This document shows, piece by piece, positions 1 through 8,075 of a stretch of DNA of 64,000 nt. The stretch is from Capsulimonadaceae bacterium (GTDB lineage: Bacteria > Armatimonadota > Armatimonadia > Armatimonadales > Capsulimonadaceae): the NCBI GenBank assembly GCA_031292625.1, contig JARLGU010000053.1, forward strand, positions 186,001-250,000, in the 5' to 3' direction. Both the position numbers and the translations under genes were made by a program. The notes under the pieces were generated by a model. The model saw nothing but the letters and a program-made list of their open reading frames with translations, did no database searches and was not told the DNA's origin. The stretch's first letter is position 1. The number at the start of each line of letters is the position of its first letter.

Positions 1-340
1 CCGCGTAGTACACGCCGGCGCACAGAAGCATCCGTAACAGCTCGCCGATCGCGAACGGCTGCAGGATCCGGGCAGCGTCGCCGGCCGAGTGCGACGGCGG
101 GTAGACGACCAAGAACACGCACCAGGCGATCAAGGCGCATAGCCATGGCAGCACCCCGCGCAGCGATTCGCGCCACGATGCCTTTTCTTGACTTTCCCGC
201 GCCGCGAGAAACGCAAACAGCGCGATCACAAGCGCCTGCAAAAGATGCGCGCGCGCGGGACGCGGCAACCATGGCATCTCCGCAATGAGGGCGATGACCT
301 GAACGACGATCAAGACAAGCGCGGCGACGTGGCGCTTCAT
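1..340 (-). CDS. Polytopic membrane protein, possibly O-antigen ligase/polymerase-like (partial)
   Basis: A minus-strand reading frame is open from an ATG at 340 to the window edge, so the C-terminal part is missing. About 113 residues are visible. They contain alternating hydrophobic and basic stretches: a first helix after MKRHVA, a second around LQALVIALFAFLAA and a third around PWLCALIAWCVFLVV. This is the pattern of a multi-spanning inner-membrane protein. It lies downstream of three glycosyltransferases and a sugar transferase on the same strand, where Wzy/O-antigen ligase-type proteins are often found. The family call rests on context and topology only, because no diagnostic motif lies in the visible part. 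The start is uncertain and no strong ribosome site was seen. Confidence 0.5.
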   Translation of the reverse strand, partial: MKRHVAALVLIVVQVIALIAEMPWLPRPARAHLLQALVIALFAFLAARESQEKASWRESLRGVLPWLCALIAWCVFLVVYPPSHSAGDAARILQPFAIGELLRMLLCAGVYYA

Positions 341-472
341 CCACGGAAGGACCGTGGACGTTTGCGAACCATTTGGGGTAGACGTGCCGTGCCGATGGTA
401 ATGTTTGTGTTCTGCTGTGGGGCTCAAAAGACCTCGTTCGCCGCCCGCCAGTCGTCGGCGGCAGCACCTCGA

Positions 473-1696
473 CTAGAGTGTGGGACGATTCCGGCGACCG
501 TACTGCGACGCCGGATCATTGCCGTGAAAACGAAACTCGTGTGATTCGTCGGCCAAACCGCCGCGCATATGGCTGCGATGGTCCTCGACCGCCCAGGCGA
601 CGAAATTGCTCAGCTGCTCGCGGAACGAAGCTACGTCGAATCGCGCCGCATGCGCTTGCAAAACCTCGGGCAAAACGCTCAACGTTTGGATCTCCATCAG
701 AGCGCTTGCCAATGAGTCGACGGTCTGTTCCGCAAAAAACAAGCCCGTCTGGCCATCTACGATTGTTTCAAGCGCTCCACCGCGGCCAAAGCCAACGACC
801 GGGCGGCCACTCGCCATGCATTCAAGCGGCGTCATGCCAAAATCTTCCTCGCCGGGGAAAATCAGCGCCTTGCACCGCGCATACTCGTCCGCCACTTGCG
901 CATCGGGCAGCCTGCCCAGAAAGGATACGGTTGGCCCAGCGAGCCGGCGAAGAGTATTCTCCTCTGGTCCTCCGCCGACAATGCGCAACGGAAGGCGAAG
1001 GCGGTTGCACGCCTCTATCGCGAGATCGATGCGCTTGTAGCCGACCAACCGGGACACGATCAAAAAATGTTGTCCCACTTCATCGGGCGGCGCAGGACGG
1101 TACAGGCGAGTCTCGATCGGCGGGTAGATGACTGCCGCAGGGTCGCGCCGGTAGTATTTGCGGATCCGCGAGGCGACATTGTTCGAGTTGGCGATGAAGT
1201 AGTCGACGCCAAGCGATGATGCGACGTCCCACGTCCGCAGCCGGCTCAGCACGTTGCGCATGAACGGCGCAAGCAGCCGGGTCATCGCACTGCGGCTCAA
1301 ATATTCGTGGTGACGCCAGACAAACCGCGCCGGGGTGTGGCAATAACAGATGTGGCAGGTTTCCGGCGGGGTAATCACGCCCTTGGCGAACCGGCTGGAG
1401 CTGCTCAGAACGACGTCGTAACCGCTAAAATCGAACTGCTCAAAAGCCACCGGATACGACGCAAAAGCGAATTTATGTAGCCGGCGATTTGAAAGCGGCG
1501 ATTTCTGCAAATACGAAGTGCGAACGTCTGCGTCGGCAAACGCCCGAAGGGTTGACCTTGGATCGTAAATTGCCGTGTAAATGGGCGCATCGCGATACAG
1601 ATCGTGCATCACGGCCACCACCTTCTCGGCTCCGCCCGCCTGCATGAGGTCATCGTGCACCACGGCAAGATTATAAGAACGATCCGTCATCACCAT
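473..1696 (-). CDS. Glycosyltransferase family 4 (GT-B)
   Basis: A 407-residue retaining glycosyltransferase that probably adds a sugar to a lipid-linked exopolysaccharide repeat unit at the cytoplasmic face. The N-terminal Rossmann half opens with LAVVHDDLMQAGGAEKV, the acceptor side with a GGAEKV loop. The C-terminal nucleotide-sugar half has SRLVGYKRIDLAIEA (about 215-229, with K221 and R222) and the EX7E motif at E284-E292 inside GEEDFGMTPLE. The HTPARFVWR stretch near 120 is common in this GT4 group. The ATG overlaps the end of the upstream glycosyltransferase by 7 bases, which indicates translational coupling in one operon. The acceptor and sugar cannot be read from the sequence. Confidence 0.88.
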   Translation of the reverse strand: MVMTDRSYNLAVVHDDLMQAGGAEKVVAVMHDLYRDAPIYTAIYDPRSTLRAFADADVRTSYLQKSPLSNRRLHKFAFASYPVAFEQFDFSGYDVVLSSSSRFAKGVITPPETCHICYCHTPARFVWRHHEYLSRSAMTRLLAPFMRNVLSRLRTWDVASSLGVDYFIANSNNVASRIRKYYRRDPAAVIYPPIETRLYRPAPPDEVGQHFLIVSRLVGYKRIDLAIEACNRLRLPLRIVGGGPEENTLRRLAGPTVSFLGRLPDAQVADEYARCKALIFPGEEDFGMTPLECMASGRPVVGFGRGGALETIVDGQTGLFFAEQTVDSLASALMEIQTLSVLPEVLQAHAARFDVASFREQLSNFVAWAVEDHRSHMRGGLADESHEFRFHGNDPASQYGRRNRPTL

Positions 1697-2982
1697 GTCG
1701 ACCGCGCATCTTCATTTCTGGTCCCGGAAACGTCCCCGGACTGAGCGGCTGTTTGAGAAACCCGCTTACGGCCTAGCCGTCCCCCGGCAATGCCGCGCCG
1801 CTCAATAATATGTTCATAGACGCTCTGCATACTCGCAACAGTGTGTTCGATCGTGAATCGTCCACGGACTCGAACCTGTCCGGCGCGTCCCATTTTTCGA
1901 GCGGCAACGGGGTCGCTTAGCAGCCGAATAATTGCCTGGGACATCGCCATTGCATCGCCCATCGGGACGAGGATGCCGCTCTCGTCATGAACAATGATCT
2001 CCGGCAGAGCCCCGCCATTCGTTGCAATCACGGGCTTGGCTGAAGCCATACCCTCAATCACCACCTGGCCAAACGGTTCACCGAGCGTGCTTGCGTGAAC
2101 GACGATATCGACTTCGGGCATCAGCACATCCACATCAGCCCGAAAGCCAAGGAATTCGACTCGATCCTTAACCGATAACTCTTCCGCCAGGATCCGAATT
2201 GACTCATCGTACTCCTGCTCGCCAAACATCGCGGATCCGATTACCCAAAACTTGCAGCGCGGAAATGCCTTTACGACCTCGGCAGCCGCCCGGATAAAGA
2301 TATGCTGTCCCTTCCACGGGCTAATACGGCCAATCAGGGCAATGACGGGCTCTTCGGGCCATTTGGCGCCGGCGGCGTCCAACGAATCCTCGACCGTATC
2401 CCTATCCGGAACCCGGACGGCTCCGCTGTAGATAACAGCCGTATGGGCGCGGCGCGGTAGCTGAACGGTTCGCAGCGTGCTCTGAGAATTGGCGACGACC
2501 GTATCTGGAATCATCCGGGCAAGCAAACGAAAAATCGAAACCATAATACGTGGAAGATAGTCCGCCGTGATATTGTCGCGAACATGCCAAATCGCCGGAA
2601 TATTCTCGATTCTAGCCGCGATTCCACCGTAGATATCGGCTTTGAGGCTGTTTGTATGTATGATGTCGACGTCATTTTCCCTGGCAAAGCGGGCAATCCG
2701 CAACGCATACGATAACACCCGCCAGACCTGGCGGAGCTGCAGGAACGAGAAAAATCCAAGCGAATCCTTGCGTCGCTCGACCACGCTCTTGTCCAAGGGG
2801 ATAATGTGCGTCTCAATACCGGAACGCTCGAACTCGCCCGCAAGCTTGCCTTCCGACGCCAACACGACAATCGGGCGGTAGCGCGTCTTATCGAGGGCGC
2901 GAATCAGGTTGAGGAGCGCAATCTCTCCTCCGCCCAGGCGCGCGGTATGATCCACATACAATATAGTTACACGATTATTCAT
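1690..2982 (-). CDS. Glycosyltransferase family 4 (GT-B)
   Basis: A retaining glycosyltransferase of about 430 residues. From the chosen ATG at 2982 the protein opens MNNRVTILYVDHTARLGGGE, a typical GT4 N-terminus with the glycine-rich acceptor loop. The C-terminal half carries LIGRISPWKGQ and an EX7E motif in GEPFGQVVIEGMASAKPVI. A longer frame starts at 3081 with a possible GAAGG-type ribosome site, but its 33 extra residues do not resemble a GT4 N-terminus. I therefore prefer 2982, without certainty. It sits between two other GT4 genes on the same strand and overlaps the downstream one, so it is probably a middle gene of the polysaccharide operon. Sugar specificity is unknown. Confidence 0.87.
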   Translation of the reverse strand: MNNRVTILYVDHTARLGGGEIALLNLIRALDKTRYRPIVVLASEGKLAGEFERSGIETHIIPLDKSVVERRKDSLGFFSFLQLRQVWRVLSYALRIARFARENDVDIIHTNSLKADIYGGIAARIENIPAIWHVRDNITADYLPRIMVSIFRLLARMIPDTVVANSQSTLRTVQLPRRAHTAVIYSGAVRVPDRDTVEDSLDAAGAKWPEEPVIALIGRISPWKGQHIFIRAAAEVVKAFPRCKFWVIGSAMFGEQEYDESIRILAEELSVKDRVEFLGFRADVDVLMPEVDIVVHASTLGEPFGQVVIEGMASAKPVIATNGGALPEIIVHDESGILVPMGDAMAMSQAIIRLLSDPVAARKMGRAGQVRVRGRFTIEHTVASMQSVYEHIIERRGIAGGRLGRKRVSQTAAQSGDVSGTRNEDARSTW

Positions 2983-3186
2983 TATTCCGGCAATACCCGG
3001 CCTACCGACACTTCCCGCCGATTCCCGTTGAACGGAGTCAAGGCCTTCGGAGGACAAGTTTTTGGTCGGCCGTATGAGCATGTATACCCATTCCTTCTCA
3101 ATGTCCGCGGATCAAATCACGAATAATGCAGAATAACGGAGCAGGCGCCGCAGGTGCATTGGAAGCGCGGAGGTTATCTAATAAAC

Positions 3187-4413
3187 TTATTCGGTTAGCG
3201 TCTTGTTCCGCTCGACCAGGCGTTCTCTTCCGGCAAGCGCCCTGAGATAAATCTCTTCCATCGCCGCCGCGTGGTGCTTCCACGTATAATTACTCTCTAC
3301 AAAGTCGTGAAGACGTTCTCGCGTGAGAATGCTGGACCACGCCTCGTCAAAAAATCTCAATATCGCAGCGCCCAACGCCTGAGAATTGGTCCCATCGGCC
3401 ACGAGCCGGCCATCGAGGCGCCGCAACGTCTCGGGGATTGCGCCAACGGGAGTTCCAATGACGGGTACGCCACACGCAAGCGCTTCAACAATCACGAGCC
3501 CAAATCCTTCAAGAGCGACCGTGGGCAAAACAAAAAGATCGGCTGCTTGATAATATGCAGGCAAATCCTGATCCGATACAAAGCCAATCAGGCGCACATG
3601 CCGTTCCAGGTGAAGTTCGTTCACCATTTGTTGCAGGCGCTCGCGCTCGGGCCCCTTGCCGCCGATCAGGAGCAAAACGTCCGGATTACGAGCGACCACG
3701 TCCGGCATGGCCTGGATCAAATTGTCGAGCCCCATCCGGGGCGCCAACCGGCGGATCGACAGGATTACCCGGCGGTCCAAAGGGATCCCGAGTCGTCCCC
3801 GCTCCCCAAATGCGTTCCCTAATTTGAACCGGGAGATATCGGCGCCGCCCGGGACAATGCTTATCTTATCTCTCGAAACACCATAACGGTCGACCAGGAT
3901 CTGAGCGAACGCGTCGCTTAATGCAACCACATGCTGGCTCGCCGCCAGGTTGGAAGTCTCGACGTAACGGCAATATTGCTTCTTCGCCCACGTGCTCAAC
4001 CGGTGGCCGGGAGACGAGTCGTGACGCGTCTTCTGGATCCAAAGTTCCTGATCCCACGGGCCGTGAAACGAACGGATCCGAGGAACCGAGCGAGGAACCG
4101 CGCGAAGCGGCCCAACAGACGCGTACGCAAAGTGCGTATGGACAATGTCGAATGGCTCCTGGGCAACCAGGCGCGCACACGCGTTCCGGCCATTGCGGAT
4201 AAAGTCCAGCGGCTTTCCAGCGCCATCGTAGCGAATGGTGCGAAAGCCATAAGCATTCATCTCGTCCGCCGGCGCGGACTCGTTGTGGCGGGCACAAAGC
4301 AGAGTCACTTGGTGTCCTGCTAGGACGAGCTCCGATGCCGTTTCTCTGGCGACGACGCGGGAGCCGCCTGGGAGGTCATCCCAAACCGCGTCGGCCAAGA
4401 AAAGTATTCGCAA
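3187..4413 (-). CDS. Glycosyltransferase family 4 (GT-B), TTG start
   Basis: A 408-residue GT4 enzyme. The frame is open back to 4677, but that would run 86 bases into the upstream sugar transferase and give an N-terminus unlike any glycosyltransferase. A TTG at 4413, seven bases after an AGGGAG ribosome site, gives the expected opening MRILFLADAVWDDLPGGSRV. The acceptor half contains HTHFAYAS. The donor half has SIRRLAPRMGLDNLI and the EX7E motif in ALEGFGLVIVEALACGVPVI. It is probably the second gene of the polysaccharide operon, separated by 178 bases from the sugar transferase that initiates the repeat unit. Donor and acceptor sugars are unknown. Confidence 0.88.
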   Translation of the reverse strand: MRILFLADAVWDDLPGGSRVVARETASELVLAGHQVTLLCARHNESAPADEMNAYGFRTIRYDGAGKPLDFIRNGRNACARLVAQEPFDIVHTHFAYASVGPLRAVPRSVPRIRSFHGPWDQELWIQKTRHDSSPGHRLSTWAKKQYCRYVETSNLAASQHVVALSDAFAQILVDRYGVSRDKISIVPGGADISRFKLGNAFGERGRLGIPLDRRVILSIRRLAPRMGLDNLIQAMPDVVARNPDVLLLIGGKGPERERLQQMVNELHLERHVRLIGFVSDQDLPAYYQAADLFVLPTVALEGFGLVIVEALACGVPVIGTPVGAIPETLRRLDGRLVADGTNSQALGAAILRFFDEAWSSILTRERLHDFVESNYTWKHHAAAMEEIYLRALAGRERLVERNKTLTE

Positions 4414-4591
4414 AACCGCTCTCCCTGCCACCTTGCGAGGAAAAGACGTAGATACCGCGACCAAGCAGCCGCTGCACCGACGAACATTCACGTAGAGTGG
4501 ATTAGAATCGAAAGTCCGTCTAAACAACACCGAACACGAGACATAAAACTTCCCCCTCAGCCGGGCAGCCGGAAGGCCAAGGGGATGCTGC

Positions 4592-5293
4592 TCAATAGGC
4601 GCCGCGCCCTGAAACGACGGCGGGAATGGTAAGCGCCAAGATCCGTATATTTGTCCAAAGACACCGCTGTTGCACATAGAGCAGGTCGAGCTCTATCATG
4701 CTTTCAAATGAAAGGCTCGCCCGGCCGGACACCTGCCACAAACCGGTCAATCCCGGCACGACGGCCAAGCGGCCAACCTGATGATCCGTATATTGAGCGA
4801 CTTCCGAGGGAATCGCGGGACGCGGGCCGACCAGACTCATATCTCCAAACAAAACGTTGAGCAACTGGGGCAGCTCGTCAAGAGACGACCGTCGAAGAAA
4901 TCTCCCAACGCCGGTCACTCGAGGGTCGTTGCGCATCTTGAAAACCGGCCCCGACCGCTCGTTCTGCTGCTCCAACCGCTTGCGCAACGCTTCGGCATCC
5001 GTGCGCATCGAGCGAAACTTAAAGCAATTGAAAATTCGTCCATCCCGCCCAACCCGCTTCTGTACAAACAAAACGGGGCCCGGACTATCGAGTTTGATGG
5101 CCATCGCAATGGCCAGAAATACGGGAAGCAACACGATCAGGCCGCACACGACCAGGGCCAGGTCCAATGCACGAATTGCCAAATCTTGCGCGTCAACAGC
5201 CATGCCAATAGCGGCGGCCGAACTTACGTGCCCATTGCGTTCATCGCGAACGCCCTTGGACCGGCTCGTTACTGCTAGCTGTTCCAGGTTCAT
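4592..5293 (-). CDS. Undecaprenyl-phosphate sugar phosphotransferase (bacterial sugar transferase)
   Basis: This protein transfers the first hexose-1-phosphate to undecaprenyl phosphate and so starts exopolysaccharide repeat-unit synthesis at the inner membrane. It has 233 residues from an ATG at 5293, chosen because AGGAG lies seven bases upstream. An upstream in-frame ATG at 5356 has no such site. The order is a short cytoplasmic N-terminus, one hydrophobic segment (ALDLALVVCGLIVLLPVFLA) and the conserved catalytic region: SPGPVLFVQKRVGRDG, FNCFKFRSM, DELPQLLNVLFGDMSLVGPRP and PGLTGLWQVSGR. This is the short WbaP/WcaJ catalytic core without the four-helix N-terminal bundle. It is the first gene of the glycosyltransferase run on this strand. 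Confidence 0.93.
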   Translation of the reverse strand: MNLEQLAVTSRSKGVRDERNGHVSSAAAIGMAVDAQDLAIRALDLALVVCGLIVLLPVFLAIAMAIKLDSPGPVLFVQKRVGRDGRIFNCFKFRSMRTDAEALRKRLEQQNERSGPVFKMRNDPRVTGVGRFLRRSSLDELPQLLNVLFGDMSLVGPRPAIPSEVAQYTDHQVGRLAVVPGLTGLWQVSGRASLSFESMIELDLLYVQQRCLWTNIRILALTIPAVVSGRGAY

Positions 5294-5665
5294 GCCTTTC
5301 TCCTGTAATCTCCTAACAAACAGCGCCGTTGCCGATGCCTCGCAATTCGAGCGCACCGGTAATAGTGCCCAAAGGCGGCCTCAACGCTAAGCATTAGATG
5401 CTCCGCCCGGAGCCGAAGTGCAATAAATAGCATCCTGATTGTTGCGAACGTCAGCACGGCTCTGCAAACGTTGAACATTTACTGGAGAATACTGCAAACG
5501 TAGAAAATCAATCCAAATGCGAGGAATGCCGAACCAAGCCGGCGACGCCAGCAGAAATGCATGCCCGCGCGGAGGCGGAAAACGGATCAGTCCAAGCCGC
5601 CGCGCCATCGCACACGCGGCGCGCGGTGCAGGATCGCCTACTGTATTGCTACACTTGCAAATATA
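5294..5665. other. Intergenic region upstream of the sugar transferase
   Basis: These 372 bases between the peptidase stop and the sugar transferase start hold no frame I can support. The short frames here have no recognisable domain and no ribosome site. The promoter of the polysaccharide operon presumably lies here, but I could not find a convincing TTGACA/TATAAT pair. Confidence 0.4.
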
Positions 5666-6466
5666 TTAATGCGTTTGGCTCGCGGAGGAGCCCTGGGTCA
5701 GCTCCGTAGCGGACGTGCCGCCGGCGTCGGCGACCGTTACAAGGGCGGTCGCCTGCAACTCGGTCGCCGTCGCAATTTGAGGGAGAGGAACGATAACAAG
5801 GGGAGCGTCGACGTGCGGCGTCTCGCTGGGAATCGAGAGCGCCATGCGGCTCGGTTCGCTGGGGATCCGTTCGGCGGACCATTGGGCGAGAAAGTCGAAG
5901 GAGGCCTGATCCTTCGCGCGCAGTCCGTCAGGATCCGTAATGAAGAAGGCGAACGCCTCGGCGAACCCTTCTTCAAGGTTCACGCCTGCGTAGTCGGTGA
6001 TCAAGCAATGGGCGCTTCGAGATCGATTATAGATATTGCGATATGCGTTTCGATCGGATGAGTCAAAGACGTGAAACCAAACATAGTGACCATATTCGTG
6101 GGTAAGCGTCACTCGATCGAAACCTCCCTGGGCGTTGATTCGCAGCGAAATCCGCATGTGACGATTGTCGAAGAGCCCGTCGATGACTCCGGCGCTGCTC
6201 GCCGCATAAGAAGTTCCATCCGCGAGGCCGACCGACCGCAGATAACCATCCATAGCGCCGTCGTTGTATACGTACAGCGTCACATTGTCGCCGCCTCTGA
6301 AGCTGCCCGGAATATCCCTCTCATACCAGGAAGAAACAACTTGCACGGAAGGCCCCGAGGTGTCCCGGCACACGAGATCCGCCATGGCGTTACGTGGATG
6401 CGCCGAAGCAATGGCAAAGGTCACGACCGCAAGGCATATTAGGCGGATATTGATGTCAGCTCGCAT
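5666..6466 (-). CDS. Secreted zinc metallopeptidase, HEYGH type
   Basis: A 266-residue protein with an N-terminal signal peptide (LICLAVVTFAIASA, probable cleavage near residue 29) and a gluzincin-like active site. HEYGH at 123-127 supplies two zinc-ligand histidines and the catalytic glutamate. NLEEGFAEAFAFF at 163-175 supplies a downstream glutamate-rich helix with a probable third ligand. This arrangement resembles the ATLF-like (anthrax lethal factor-type) peptidase fold, but the family call is tentative. The last 60 residues are low-complexity and rich in Ala, Thr and Ser. It lies between the tyrosine phosphatase and the polysaccharide genes, so a role in processing envelope or matrix proteins is possible but inferred from position only. 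Confidence 0.75.
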   Translation of the reverse strand: MRADINIRLICLAVVTFAIASAHPRNAMADLVCRDTSGPSVQVVSSWYERDIPGSFRGGDNVTLYVYNDGAMDGYLRSVGLADGTSYAASSAGVIDGLFDNRHMRISLRINAQGGFDRVTLTHEYGHYVWFHVFDSSDRNAYRNIYNRSRSAHCLITDYAGVNLEEGFAEAFAFFITDPDGLRAKDQASFDFLAQWSAERIPSEPSRMALSIPSETPHVDAPLVIVPLPQIATATELQATALVTVADAGGTSATELTQGSSASQTH

Positions 6467-6690
6467 AATCGTAGTTTTTCTCTGAAAATTTGCTTCTTAT
6501 TACCCACAAGTATCTTTAAGAAACCATTCTTGTTACGGTCAGACTGGTTTCGAGAAACTTAGTTGGATAAGCCTGCATTGAAGCGGTTCCCCCGGTTCAG
6601 GTATCGGCGCAAAACCGAATTCTGGTCAGGTAAAAGAGCGACAATACAGGTGAATTTAGCTAAAATCAGGTACTACTGCGAGGAAAATGC
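6467..6690. other. AT-rich intergenic region upstream of the peptidase
   Basis: The 224 bases before the peptidase ATG are markedly AT-richer than their surroundings and contain several TAAA/AATT tracts. They probably hold the peptidase promoter. No clear -35/-10 pair and no coding frame with a domain were found. Confidence 0.35.
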
Positions 6691-6708
6691 CCCGGTAAAC
6701 TTACCGGG
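6691..6708 (-). terminator. Intrinsic terminator after the tyrosine phosphatase
   Basis: A perfect hairpin with an 8-bp stem CCCGGTAA/TTACCGGG and a 2-base loop is followed on the minus strand by GCATTTTCC. It lies 26 bases past the phosphatase stop. Confidence 0.7.
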
Positions 6709-6733
6709 TTTAGCGGACATGCGGCGGGAAATG

Positions 6734-7228
6734 CTAGAGCTGGTACTGGCGGCGAAGGGATGCCAGAAGGGCGTCGCAACTTGAGGAAATTAGATCATAA
6801 ACCTGAGAAAATTCGCCGGTTTTCATGGGGTCTGGGATCTCATCGACCTTGCGATTGGGCGCATATTTCACAAACGGCTGGACTTTCGCGCTTGCACGGC
6901 CAACCGCCCATATAGAGCGCAACACATCGTTGTCCATCGCGAGCAGATAATCCCATGAAGACAGGTCCGCCGGGCCGAAGAGGCGCGCGGTGTGCGCATA
7001 CTCTATGCCGTTGGCGCTTAGCATCGCCAAAACGCGGGAGTGAGGGGGGGAACCGATATGCCACAAAGCGACTCCAGCGGAACCGGTCACGATTTGCTCG
7101 GACAGCCCGGCGGCGGCGACGCGGCTGGTAAATATCGCCTCTGCAAGCGGCGAACGGCAGATGTTCGCTCTGCACACGAACAGGATTCGAATTGGCGTCC
7201 CGGGGTCAGTGGGGATCGTCTCGAACAT
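6734..7228 (-). CDS. Low-molecular-weight protein tyrosine phosphatase
   Basis: A cysteine phosphatase of 164 residues that probably dephosphorylates the tyrosine kinase or other tyrosine-phosphorylated proteins controlling polysaccharide export (Wzb/Etp type). The P-loop is VCRANICRSPLAE, with the nucleophile C19 and R25 in the C-X5-R spacing. The usual glycine before Asn is replaced by alanine. The general-acid loop is DEIPDPMKTG, with Met where most family members have an aromatic residue after DP. The ATG at 7228 is preferred over an upstream one at 7279 because AGGGAG lies six bases before it. No cognate kinase is in the window. Its neighbours are the secreted peptidase and a small secreted protein. 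Confidence 0.88.
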   Translation of the reverse strand: MFETIPTDPGTPIRILFVCRANICRSPLAEAIFTSRVAAAGLSEQIVTGSAGVALWHIGSPPHSRVLAMLSANGIEYAHTARLFGPADLSSWDYLLAMDNDVLRSIWAVGRASAKVQPFVKYAPNRKVDEIPDPMKTGEFSQVYDLISSSCDALLASLRRQYQL

Positions 7229-7303
7229 CGACTGCTCCCTGCAAAAAATGCGCCGCGCCGACAATCGGCAACGGCGCATCCTTGCTAGTTTCGTATCCGG
7301 CGA

Positions 7304-7645
7304 TTAGTGTTTCGCGGGAACGGACCCGATCGGTCCCTGGGGCTGATAGATATAGCTATCGAGGTTGCCGGAGGGCCACGCCGGAGTTCCGAGTCCGCCA
7401 GCGGGGGTCTCAGACGAGTGGCGGCGCCGGGCGAACAGGGTCTTGCCAAAGCCGCCTGCCGCGCCGTATGCTGCCGTACCCGCGACACCGGCAAGAACGA
7501 CGCCTTGCGTTGTGCTGGTGGCGGATCCGCCGTTACAGGCCCCGCCCGCGGCGAGCGCGGTTCCCGTATCGGGAAGCAACGCCGAAATAAAGCCGAAGAG
7601 AAGAAGTGCGAGGCCAACTCGCGTGATCCGAGCCGAAATTTTCAT
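7304..7645 (-). CDS. Small secreted or membrane-associated protein, unknown
   Basis: A 113-residue protein starting at the ATG at 7645, six bases after GGAG. It opens with a basic segment and a hydrophobic stretch (VGLALLLFGFISALL) ending in TALAAGG, a plausible signal peptide. A second small-residue segment follows (GVVLAGVAGTAAYGAAGGFG) that may be a membrane helix with glycine-zipper character, then a proline- and glycine-rich tail. I do not recognise the family. VPEP/PEP-CTERM-associated and exopolysaccharide loci often carry such small proteins, but no sorting motif is visible. It precedes the phosphatase by 75 bases and is probably co-transcribed with it. Confidence 0.6.
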   Translation of the reverse strand: MKISARITRVGLALLLFGFISALLPDTGTALAAGGACNGGSATSTTQGVVLAGVAGTAAYGAAGGFGKTLFARRRHSSETPAGGLGTPAWPSGNLDSYIYQPQGPIGSVPAKH

Positions 7646-8075
7646 TTTTATCTCCAATGGACCCGCTATCTAGGTCCGGATCAGGGAGCCGTTCACGTCG
7701 AAACCATGCTCCAGCGTCAATATCTTATTGCAATCTACTACGTGCATGATTCGTGCCATCCGGAACGAACAAGCTCAGCAATTGCGAATCTCTTCGCGCA
7801 CATGCTACCTTTTCCATGCTTACTTGTCAAGAGCGACTCTCGCCAGACCGAATTTACTCGACCTTGTTCCCTCGACAGGCACTTTGGAAGAACAGGCCCT
7901 TTCCGTAGGATCTTTTCAATTGGGACGAACAGAAAGATCATTGTGGAAGAGGCAGCGCTTTGCTGCACCGCATTTGCGGCGGCTCATCAATCGAGCGCTC
8001 GATCACATCTACATCGCTTAACGGCGCCTCTTTGAGAAAATGGGTACAGGCGAGCAACCTGGGCGAACTCATGGC
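7646..8075. other. Intergenic region without a supportable gene
   Basis: These 430 bases lie between the GH71/99-like gene stop and the small secreted protein start. Overlapping frames exist on both strands, but none has a ribosome site, a domain or a consistent codon pattern. No strong terminator hairpin was found after the GH71/99-like gene. Confidence 0.4.

Noticed and set aside
188-544. Plus-strand frame of 118 residues
   Set aside because: It is antisense to the edge membrane protein, has low-complexity basic composition and no ribosome site.
4414-4677. Longer N-terminus of the third GT4 enzyme
   Set aside because: It would overlap the sugar transferase by 86 bases and does not resemble a GT4 start; TTG at 4413 has a ribosome site.
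6563-6784. Plus-strand 73-residue frame before the phosphatase
   Set aside because: It has no ribosome site or domain and runs through the terminator hairpin and into the antisense of the phosphatase.
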